From: Chitinophaga vietnamensis
Lineage (GTDB): Bacteria; Bacteroidota; Bacteroidia; Chitinophagales; Chitinophagaceae
Assembly: GCF_902167635.1 (NCBI RefSeq)
Contig: NZ_CABHMS010000003.1
Location: 1-64,000, forward strand
Direction: 5' to 3'
Length of the DNA stretch: 64,000 bases
A model generated the notes under the pieces. That model saw nothing but the letters and a program-made list of their open reading frames with translations. It ran no database searches and was not told the origin of the DNA. Shown here in pieces: positions 53,701 to 60,815 of this stretch. The translations under genes were made by a program, and so were the position numbers. Every line of letters begins with the position of its first letter. The stretch's first letter is position 1.

Positions 53701-53827
53701 TTTTCGGATTTATGGATTTAAGAATTTACGGATTTACAGATTTACGAATTTGTGGTGAACCTCAGTATCGCCACAAATCCACAAATCCATAAATCCGTAA
53801 ATTCTTAAATTCACAAATCCGAAAATC
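53700..53827. repeat. AT-rich long palindrome of GGATTTA-type repeats
   Basis: The left arm (about 53700-53755, GATTTTCGGATTTATGGATTT onward to GAATTTGTGG) pairs with the right arm (about 53771-53827, CCACAAATCCACAAATCC onward to CGAAAATC), with some mismatches. Each arm is made of about 9-10 bp GGATTTA-like words. It fills the gap between convergent pirin and small-protein genes and begins at the pirin stop. The word pattern matches the palindrome at 44095. Confidence 0.88.
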
Positions 53828-53836
53828 CGAAAATCT

Positions 53837-54067
53837 CTAAATCAACGTATCGTGTCTGCGAGTTGTATCTCTCTTCTTCCATTCTTTTTTCTTCATGTGC
53901 TTGGGTGTAGAAGTATCACCGGCACTTGGTGGCGGGAAAGTGTCAGGCGCTACCAAAGTTTGATCGTCCAATGGCGCAGCCTGCACGTCATGCATGGGTT
54001 TGCCCTGGAAGAACATGAATGCGATGATGATCATCAAAACTCCCAGGGTGGCTGACAGGTTTTTCAT
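53837..54067 (-). CDS. Small membrane-anchored hypothetical protein
   Basis: The 76-residue protein starts at MKNLSATLGVLMII; a 12-residue upstream extension is possible but unlikely. One N-terminal hydrophobic helix is followed by a Pro/Thr/Asp-rich stretch and a strongly basic end (KKKEWKKRDTTRRHDTLI). It may be a signal-anchor or secreted short protein. No family was recognised. Confidence 0.5.
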   Translation of the reverse strand: MKNLSATLGVLMIIIAFMFFQGKPMHDVQAAPLDDQTLVAPDTFPPPSAGDTSTPKHMKKKEWKKRDTTRRHDTLI

Positions 54068-54271
54068 ACAATAAAGTTTTATGGTACAAAGCACAAGGGC
54101 CAATAATCGTGCAGAACTGAAAGCGATTGATTATGCGGCATGCATCCCTGTGCATTGTGGAATGGCGCCGCCAATTGGGGGAAGTTTGGATACAGCAGCA
54201 GCGCCGCAGCAGTCCCTCATGACAGGGCATCGCTTTTGTGGCTAAAACTATCAAAGAAAACCTAAAAGGAA

Positions 54272-54871
54272 ATGATCACACGCCTTTGTCTCATCTGTCT
54301 GCTGCTTGGCCTGATGGCTTGTAAAAGTAAGCCGGATAGTAACAAGAAAGACAGCTCGCAGGTGGCAACACCTAAACCACGCGAGGAAGCGCCTTTCAAG
54401 AAAGATACGACCATCGCCGGCTATCGCATCAGCGTATCTTCCCGCGGCAACGCCGGTATGCGCAATATGATCGTCTCATTTGGCAGCGCCAAAGACACTA
54501 CGCATGCCGACAGCATCATTGAGCGCGATATCAAAGGGGCGCCGCAACGCCTGATGGCAGCGGATCTCGACAACGATGGCATACCTGAAATATATTGCTA
54601 TACGCTCTCTGCCGGCACCGGCAGCTATGGCAGCATCTACGCTTTCACCTATATCGATAACCACATTTTCCGCATCAACACCACCGCCCTCGATTCCATG
54701 GAACGCCCCGAATACAACGGCAAAGATTCCTTTTACATCCGTGGCAATAAACTCGTCCGCACCTTCCCCGTAACGCCCGAAGGCCGCAGCACGGCCGTTA
54801 AAGCGGAGAAACACGAGACGATAGAGTATGGCTTGCGCGGAGGTCGTCTTAGCTCAGGATTAAAGGATTGA
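54272..54871 (+). CDS. Predicted lipoprotein with a DxDxDG-type Ca-binding-like loop
   Basis: The 199-residue protein has a lipoprotein signal with lipobox GLMAC (Cys17) and a charged linker (KSKPDSNKKDSSQ). A beta-rich domain contains ADLDNDGIPEIYCYT, an EF-hand/FG-GAP-like DxDxDGxxE loop. Overall it resembles Bacteroidota lipoproteins with VCBS-like PliI/lysozyme-inhibitor-type folds, but no assignment is made. The last codons (LSSGLKD and stop) are supplied by the left end of palindromic element D. Confidence 0.72.
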   Translation: MITRLCLICLLLGLMACKSKPDSNKKDSSQVATPKPREEAPFKKDTTIAGYRISVSSRGNAGMRNMIVSFGSAKDTTHADSIIERDIKGAPQRLMAADLDNDGIPEIYCYTLSAGTGSYGSIYAFTYIDNHIFRINTTALDSMERPEYNGKDSFYIRGNKLVRTFPVTPEGRSTAVKAEKHETIEYGLRGGRLSSGLKD

Positions 54872-55072
54872 AAGGATTAGCAGGATTTTTTTACAGGATT
54901 AAAAAGATTCTCTTGATTTAATGCGAAGATCAATTCGAGGGTAGTAGCCCTTGAAGCGCTTTGAGCGCTTCAAGGGCTTCTTCGCTTAAATGATCTTCGC
55001 ATTAAATCAAGAGAATCTTTTTAATCCTGTAAAAAAAATCCTGCTAATCCTTTCAATCCTTTAATCCTGAGC
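54852..55072. repeat. Palindromic element, copy D
   Basis: The inverted repeat has arms of 81 bp (54852-54932) and 82 bp (54991-55072) that are identical apart from one extra T in the T-run. They start GCTCAGGATTAAAGGATTGA and end GCGAAGATCA. The 58-bp loop carries the 33-bp palindrome at 54946-54978. It separates convergent genes, and both reading frames end inside its arms on the same TCAGGATTAAAGGATTGA words. Confidence 0.97.
54946..54978. repeat. 33-bp palindromic repeat nested in element D (reverse orientation)
   Basis: The same arms as the copies at 16297 and 30945, but the centre reads TTG instead of CAA, so the unit is in the opposite orientation. The right flank (TTCTTCGCTTAAATG) also resembles the flank of the 16297 copy (TTCTTTCGCTTTAATG). 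Confidence 0.93.
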
Positions 55073-56633
55073 CCCAGCGTGTGTAAAAATACTGCAAGGC
55101 ATTTTTAAACTGCGCGAAGTTCTTCTTTGCGGGCGGTGTCCAGCCGTCTTCGGCGTAGGCGGCAAGGCGGGGAAAGACCTGGTGGTTCATGGTTTCTTCA
55201 TTAGGGATCCATTCGCCCCACATCTGGCAGCCGCTGCCAAGGATTTGTTGATGATATTTTTTTTCGAGGCCATCGGGGATGGGATCAAAGCTGTAGGCTT
55301 TTTCCAGAGAGATGGATTTGTAATCGTAGTCGAGATAAGTGAAGGCATGATAGGAATTCACTACATCGTATCCTTTGGAAACCGCGTCGGTGATGAGTTT
55401 GAGGTCGCCCTTCCAGAAGTGGACGATGGTGCCGGGCGCCAGTTTCTCCTTCGCGGGAACATCGTTGGCATCGTTGTAGTCATGCAGTTTCACGCCCATG
55501 ATCTCGTTCCAGCCCATCATGCGGCGGCCTTGTTCCGAGAGGTAGTGAGAGATGTTGTTGGTAAACGCTATCTGCAGATCAGCGGGAGAGCTGATGTGAT
55601 GTTGCTCCATGTAAGCCTTTACATCGGGCGACGCTTTCCATTGATCGTACTTCACTTCATCGCCGCCGATGTGTATCACTTTGGAGGGGAAGAGCGTCAG
55701 CACTTCCTGCAGTACATCCTGCAGGAAGCTGATCACCTTGGGATCGGTGACATTGAACACATCATAATGTACGCCGAAAGAGCCGGGCACGGCTATTTCC
55801 TGGTGAGTGGTGCCCAGCCAGGGATAGGCCGCGATGGCGGCGCTGGAATGGCCGGGCATCTCTATTTCAGGGATCACTTTGATATGCCGCGCGGCAGCAT
55901 ATTGAACGATCTCTCTGATCTGTTCCTGTGTGTAGAAGCCCTGGTGTACCTGGTGGTCCCAGGTGCGGCTGTTCCAGGTACCGATCTGTGAAGAGTCGCG
56001 ACGGCCGCCCACTTTGGTGAGCAGCGGATATTTGCGTATCTCGATACGCCAGCCCTGGTCGTCGGTGAGATGCCAGTGGAAGGTGTTCATTTTAAGCAAG
56101 GCCATTTCATCGAGCAGGCGTTTTACTACTTCGCCGCCTTTGAAGTAGCGGCCTTCGTCCAGCATGAAGGCGCGCCACGCGAAGCGGGGCTTGTCTTTCA
56201 CTTCAATGGCTGCTATCGTGTAGGCGTTGCCGTTAGCGGCGACGAGCTGGCGCAATGATTGTATCCCGTAAAACACGCCGGTGCTGGTAGGCGCCGCGAT
56301 GGTGATAACGCCGGGTTTTACCTGCAAGGTATAGCCTTCTTCTCCCAGTTGCGCAAGGAGGTCCTTGCGTAGTTCCAGTTTGATATAATCTTTGGCGGCC
56401 GATGCTTTCAGGGGCAGCTCCAGGCCGAAGTCCTTGCGGAACGCCGCCTGCAGGAAATTAGCTTCTTCAGCGCTGGCGCCTTTGATGATGGCGGTGCCGC
56501 CCGACAAATTAAAGGCGCCTGGCAGCTCTTTTACTTCAGCAGGCTGCGGAATGATGTTCACTGCATATAGCCGCGTGGTAGCGGATGCCCATAGCAGTAA
56601 TCCGCCTGCTACGACAGTGGATAGTTTTAACAT
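55053..56633 (-). CDS. Beta-N-acetylhexosaminidase (GH20), exported
   Basis: The 526-residue protein has a signal peptide (residues 1-24). A GH20b N-terminal domain (about 30-145) and the GH20 barrel follow. Catalytic residues are Asp325 and Glu326 in IHIGGDEVKYDQW; other motifs are FMLDEGRYF, MNTFHWHLTDDQGWRIEI, IPEIEMPGHSSAAIAAYP and a C-terminal GCQMWGEWI. It removes terminal beta-linked GlcNAc or GalNAc, for example from chitin oligomers. Its last residues (GSGLKD) are encoded by the right arm of element D. It may complement the glucosaminidase PUL at 9-20 kb, though the two are not linked. Confidence 0.95.
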   Translation of the reverse strand: MLKLSTVVAGGLLLWASATTRLYAVNIIPQPAEVKELPGAFNLSGGTAIIKGASAEEANFLQAAFRKDFGLELPLKASAAKDYIKLELRKDLLAQLGEEGYTLQVKPGVITIAAPTSTGVFYGIQSLRQLVAANGNAYTIAAIEVKDKPRFAWRAFMLDEGRYFKGGEVVKRLLDEMALLKMNTFHWHLTDDQGWRIEIRKYPLLTKVGGRRDSSQIGTWNSRTWDHQVHQGFYTQEQIREIVQYAAARHIKVIPEIEMPGHSSAAIAAYPWLGTTHQEIAVPGSFGVHYDVFNVTDPKVISFLQDVLQEVLTLFPSKVIHIGGDEVKYDQWKASPDVKAYMEQHHISSPADLQIAFTNNISHYLSEQGRRMMGWNEIMGVKLHDYNDANDVPAKEKLAPGTIVHFWKGDLKLITDAVSKGYDVVNSYHAFTYLDYDYKSISLEKAYSFDPIPDGLEKKYHQQILGSGCQMWGEWIPNEETMNHQVFPRLAAYAEDGWTPPAKKNFAQFKNALQYFYTRWGSGLKD

Positions 56634-56689
56634 ATGTGGATTTTATCAGTTTTGTATAAGAGAGATAAAATACAAATAAAATCCGGTTA

Positions 56690-59554
56690 TTAATAGTCCT
56701 GCGCCAGTTCCATTTTGCCACGCAGCACGGCGATGTCGTTAACCGCTTCTGAATAGAACACCCGCGGCACCTGGTGTAAAGGTAGCCGCTGGCCGGGCTT
56801 GTTACGGTCTGCAAAGTACAGTTTGCCCAGTTTATAATGTATGCCGGCCTCGCGGTAGATGCTGCTCATCTCTATCACCGCATCGAGATGCTGTTCATCA
56901 TCGGGTTTGTGCCATGCATAGGTGTAATGGCCTTCGGTGCTGAGTTTCCAGCCTCTTTGTTCCAGGTGGATGCTGAGATGTTGCTGCTCCATCACAGTAT
57001 CTTCAAAGTCGGAAATGGCGGTGGCGAGTGCATCTGCCGGAGAGATGACGGCTACAGGCCGCTCCAGCTGCGGGAATACGGGTAGGAGGTCGAGCGTGCT
57101 GCATTGTTGTTGCCATTGCAACAGGGTTTCGGCATCCAGGCATAAAGGATGTAGCAGGCGCACGGTGGCGTATTCAGGTAATACGATCGCATTGCCTTGC
57201 AGGTTGAGCAGTTGTCCGTTGGCGAGGCAGCGGAAACTGTTCATGAGTTGTCCTTCTTCGTCGTAGAGGGCCCACAGGAGCCGGTTGGCAAAGGCAAACA
57301 TTACGGGGTTGCGCAGAAAAAACTGTTCCCACTGTGCGGTGCGCCAGGAGCGCTGTATTACAAGGAAATGTTCCAGGCGGGCGGATTGTGTGCGTACTAC
57401 TTCAGCGATCTCTTTTTGTACAGATTTGAAGAAACGTTTCGTGGCGTCGGAAGTGGCTGCCGGCATGGCTTTCAGCTGGCGGCCACGGTCGTTGAAGAAG
57501 ATGAGCCGGAAATTGCGGTCTACCGATGCCCGGTAAATATCTCCCTTTACTTCAAAATTCCTGTATAATCCTTTGAACCCGAAATCCGGCACAATGCGGT
57601 CGCCCAGCTCATGGGCGCTGATGCCCAGCTCGGTGGCGGCCTGTTGCAGCGCCACTAACGCTGCCGCGCCTACGTTTACTTTGCGGGTACGGTAGCGGCG
57701 AGCGTACCAGTCTACCGCGCGCAAGGCTTCATTGCTGCCATGGATGGCGAGCGCGCCTACGCCCAGTTCGGCGAGCTTCAGGCGTTTGTCTTCTATCCAT
57801 TGGTTGATAGACAGGTGCAGATGTATGGCAAAGGCCTCATCGCCGGTAAGCGCCGCCAGTGCCAGCAGGTATTTCAATTTGGCGTCGCCGCCGTTGTCGA
57901 GGAATATTTTAAAGAGATGTGCGGCAAAGTCGCCACTGCGGGAGCGGTCTACCAGCTGCAATAAGGCTTTGGCTTCGGGATCGGAGCGCAGCGCTTTCAC
58001 GCGCGACATACGGTATATCAGGAAGCGCACCATTTCCAGCGTAAAGGTGCTGCCGTCGTGGTGATAGAGTGGGGGCAGACTGGTATCATCCAGCCATTTC
58101 TCGATAGGGCGCGAGAGCTTGCCCCGCTTTTTGGCGGCGACCACCAGCGCTTCCGGCGTGTCGGTAACGGGGTAGCCCAGCGTTTCCATCATGAGGTCGC
58201 GGGCATCGTCGTTCACTTCCTGTTGCAATGTAGTATGCAGCAGCTCATGTGCTTCGTTGCTATTGATAGAACAGAGTATCTGTACGGCGGTGGTGCGTTG
58301 TTCCGCTTTTTTGTGCAGCAGCAGCTCGCCCGCCCTGGCAAGCGCCTGCGGGTCTTTGGCGAGTATAACGGCTACGAGCATACGAACAGATTTCAGCTTG
58401 TGCAAGGTATAAGGCCAGAGCTGTTCGATGAACAGAGAAGGATCGAAACGGTCTATCAGCGGCAGCAGCACTTTGGCATCGTAATCTTGTGCCAGCGCGG
58501 AGAGCAGCATGGGCAGGGCTTTTTCGTGCAGGGCATCTGTCAGCTCACGGAATACTTCTTTATGCAGATAACGTTTTTCCCCGATGCATTCCTGTACATG
58601 CCGCACTGCCTTGCTTTGATCATATGTCAGCAAGGCGCTGATAGCGATCACGCTCAAAGGCAGCGGCATAGCGGGTTCCGGAAGGATGGTCCGGTATCCC
58701 TGGAAGGTATCGATGGCGCTGGTGTTTTCATCGATGTAGCGTTGTGCGCTGGCCAGCAGTAAAGGCTGATAGGCGTCGGGCGTGAAGGCGTGCAATACCT
58801 GGTATCCGCTGAGTTGTACGGCTGTAGCGCCTTGCTCCGTCATTTGCCGGATGAATGGCTCATACTTGCCTGTATTGGATTTGAGCAGGGCGGTGGCTAC
58901 AGCGTAGTGGAAGCAGCGCGCCTGTTCTGCCTGTAAAATTATTTTTTCGAGATAATTATTTTCCAGTTCCGGCGCTGCTTTGATCAGCAAACGAAAAAAC
59001 AAGGAATTCCATGGAAGCTGCTGCCAGCGGGCCAGGTAGGCGTTGATGGCATAAGGTTCGGCATTGCGGAGCAGGTCTTGCAGGAATTTACGGGTAGGGG
59101 AGAATTTTAATGGAGAAAGATCGTAATTACCGAATCCATCGGTGGCATGCATGATCAATATAGAGCCGATTTCTTCCGGTGTGAGGCCGCGTTGTTGCAG
59201 ATAGCTGGTGAAATAGCTGAAGCGCAGTACGATGGAGGCGGAAGTGGCCGGGGCGTCGAGCATGCGGATGATATGTGCATAGAAGGTTTCTTTTACACTT
59301 TCCCATGCTGCCGGCTGGCCGATGAGTTGCAGGAGCAGCCGGTCGTTGTCGCCCCACAGTTCGGGTATCTTCAGCAACTTCACAAAAGAGCCCAGGTGAG
59401 CCGCTATTGATTTGTCATCGTATATAGGCGCAGGAAATATTTTCCCGGTAAGATAGTCTGCGGTGGCTGTAATGGCTTGCTGAGAGTTTTCATAGTAGTA
59501 ATGCTGTTTCAGTTCTTCAACAACAGGTAGTATCGCTTCCTCTGAGTATGGCAT
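56690..59554 (-). CDS. DUF4132 (YehI/MolR-like) protein
   Basis: The 954-residue cytoplasmic protein is largely alpha-helical with HEAT-like repeats through about residues 1-680 (for example ARAGELLLHKKAEQRTTAVQI, DARDLMMETLGYP). A C-terminal DUF4132 region follows (VKGDIYRASVDRNFRLIFFN, RLEHFLVIQRSWRTAQWEQFF, HYKLGKLYFADRNKPGQRLPLHQVP). It is the last gene of a leftward cluster: MoxR ATPase, DUF5682, vWA, DUF4132. The enterobacterial yehI product carries the same domain and lies near equivalents of the other three. The biochemical role is unknown; adaptor or scaffold for the ATPase is inference. The vWA gene ends 22 bp upstream. Confidence 0.85.
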   Translation of the reverse strand: MPYSEEAILPVVEELKQHYYYENSQQAITATADYLTGKIFPAPIYDDKSIAAHLGSFVKLLKIPELWGDNDRLLLQLIGQPAAWESVKETFYAHIIRMLDAPATSASIVLRFSYFTSYLQQRGLTPEEIGSILIMHATDGFGNYDLSPLKFSPTRKFLQDLLRNAEPYAINAYLARWQQLPWNSLFFRLLIKAAPELENNYLEKIILQAEQARCFHYAVATALLKSNTGKYEPFIRQMTEQGATAVQLSGYQVLHAFTPDAYQPLLLASAQRYIDENTSAIDTFQGYRTILPEPAMPLPLSVIAISALLTYDQSKAVRHVQECIGEKRYLHKEVFRELTDALHEKALPMLLSALAQDYDAKVLLPLIDRFDPSLFIEQLWPYTLHKLKSVRMLVAVILAKDPQALARAGELLLHKKAEQRTTAVQILCSINSNEAHELLHTTLQQEVNDDARDLMMETLGYPVTDTPEALVVAAKKRGKLSRPIEKWLDDTSLPPLYHHDGSTFTLEMVRFLIYRMSRVKALRSDPEAKALLQLVDRSRSGDFAAHLFKIFLDNGGDAKLKYLLALAALTGDEAFAIHLHLSINQWIEDKRLKLAELGVGALAIHGSNEALRAVDWYARRYRTRKVNVGAAALVALQQAATELGISAHELGDRIVPDFGFKGLYRNFEVKGDIYRASVDRNFRLIFFNDRGRQLKAMPAATSDATKRFFKSVQKEIAEVVRTQSARLEHFLVIQRSWRTAQWEQFFLRNPVMFAFANRLLWALYDEEGQLMNSFRCLANGQLLNLQGNAIVLPEYATVRLLHPLCLDAETLLQWQQQCSTLDLLPVFPQLERPVAVISPADALATAISDFEDTVMEQQHLSIHLEQRGWKLSTEGHYTYAWHKPDDEQHLDAVIEMSSIYREAGIHYKLGKLYFADRNKPGQRLPLHQVPRVFYSEAVNDIAVLRGKMELAQDY

Positions 59555-59576
59555 AAGGTTTATAAAAATAGATTCA

Positions 59577-60716
59577 TTATTTTTTCAGCACGATGTCTTC
59601 TTTGGCGGCCCACTGCGCGATATCCTGCTTGCTGAGTGCCATGGCCATCATGTCCGGGAATTTGTCGGGCGTGCAGGCAAACACTGGTATGCCTAGCTCC
59701 GACAGGAACTGTGCGTTGTGGTGGTCGTAAGAAGGGGCGCCTTCATCGTTGAGTGCAAGGAGCACCACCACTTGTACGCCGGCCATCGCCAGTTCTGTAG
59801 CGCGTTTGCGCATGCCAGCTTCGTCGCCGCCTTCAAACAGGTCGGTGATCAGCACCAGCACGGTGTCTGTCGGGCGACTGATGATCTGCTGGCAATAGGT
59901 CAGGGCGGCATTGATATCCGTGCCGCCACCCAGCTGTACGCCGAAAAGCAGTTCCACCGGGTCTTGCAGCTCTTCGGTAAGATCGGCTACCGCGGTGTCG
60001 AATACGACCATTTTCGTTTGTACGGCAGGGATAGAGGCCATCACTGCGCCAAAGATACCCGAATATACAACAGAAGTGCCCATAGACCCACTCTGGTCGA
60101 TACAAAGCACTACATCTTTCAGCGAGGAGCGCTTGCGGCCATAGCCGATCAATGTTTCGGGTATCACCGTTTTATAGTCCGGCTGGTAATGTTGCAGGTT
60201 TTTTTTGATGGTGAGATGCCAGTTGATCTCATTATGCCGCGGCCTCCGGTTACGGATGCTGCGGTTCAAACTCCCTGTGATAGCCTGCTGTGTGGGCTGC
60301 GCCAGTTTTTTGATCAGTTCATCCACTACTTTTTTCACTACCTGCCTGGCGGTATCTTTTGTCTTTTCCGGTATCACGCGGCTGAGCGACATCAAGGTAG
60401 CTACCAGGTGTACATCTGCCTCTACGTTTTCCAGCATCTCTTTTTCAAACAGCATCTGTGTGAGGTTGAGCCTTTTCAATGCATCCTGCTGCATCACCTG
60501 TACTACGGATGACGGAAAGTACTGACGGATATCACCGAGCCAGCGGCTTACATTGGGCGATGAAGGCCCCAGTCCGCCCTGGCGGGTGCTGTCGTACAGC
60601 GCTTCCAGTGTTTTATCTATCTGGAGGTCTTCCTTGTTGAGCATGATGGCGGTGCCATCATTTTTTTCTCCCCCCAGTATTAACCGCCATTTGCGTAAAT
60701 GTTGCTCCTTGTCCAT
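59577..60716 (-). CDS. vWA domain protein, YehP-like
   Basis: The 379-residue protein starts at MDKEQHLRKW (an upstream extension reads through a REP-like repeat). The C-terminal half is a von Willebrand A domain with the MIDAS motif DQSGSMGTS, the second Thr/Asp sites (GGGTDINAAL; LVLITDLFEGG) and a terminal helix. The N-terminal part is helical with KVVDELIKKLAQPTQQAITG. MoxR ATPases work with vWA partners that present substrate through a metal-bound contact, and the MoxR gene is two genes upstream. In E. coli, yehP is the equivalent. Confidence 0.9.
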   Translation of the reverse strand: MDKEQHLRKWRLILGGEKNDGTAIMLNKEDLQIDKTLEALYDSTRQGGLGPSSPNVSRWLGDIRQYFPSSVVQVMQQDALKRLNLTQMLFEKEMLENVEADVHLVATLMSLSRVIPEKTKDTARQVVKKVVDELIKKLAQPTQQAITGSLNRSIRNRRPRHNEINWHLTIKKNLQHYQPDYKTVIPETLIGYGRKRSSLKDVVLCIDQSGSMGTSVVYSGIFGAVMASIPAVQTKMVVFDTAVADLTEELQDPVELLFGVQLGGGTDINAALTYCQQIISRPTDTVLVLITDLFEGGDEAGMRKRATELAMAGVQVVVLLALNDEGAPSYDHHNAQFLSELGIPVFACTPDKFPDMMAMALSKQDIAQWAAKEDIVLKK

Positions 60717-60732
60717 GTTATTATTTTTTAAT

Positions 60733-60795
60733 CGCATACCCGGGTGAAACCCGGGGAACGGAATGCGACCCGCCAATATTCAGCCCCGTAGGGGC
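60733..60795. repeat. REP-like copy between vWA and DUF5682 genes
   Basis: CGCATACCCGGGTGAAACCC followed by CAGCCCCGTAGGGGCTATAC repeats the two key words of the 40.9-41.2 kb tandem units, in the reverse order. It lies in the 99-bp gap inside the MoxR/vWA cluster. Confidence 0.88.
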
Positions 60796-60815
60796 TATAC
60801 AATCATCATCAATCA

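Noticed and set aside
25211-55073. Insertion sequences
   Set aside because: The palindromic elements encode no transposase and are too short; they could at most be non-autonomous elements, and target duplications cannot be judged without empty sites.
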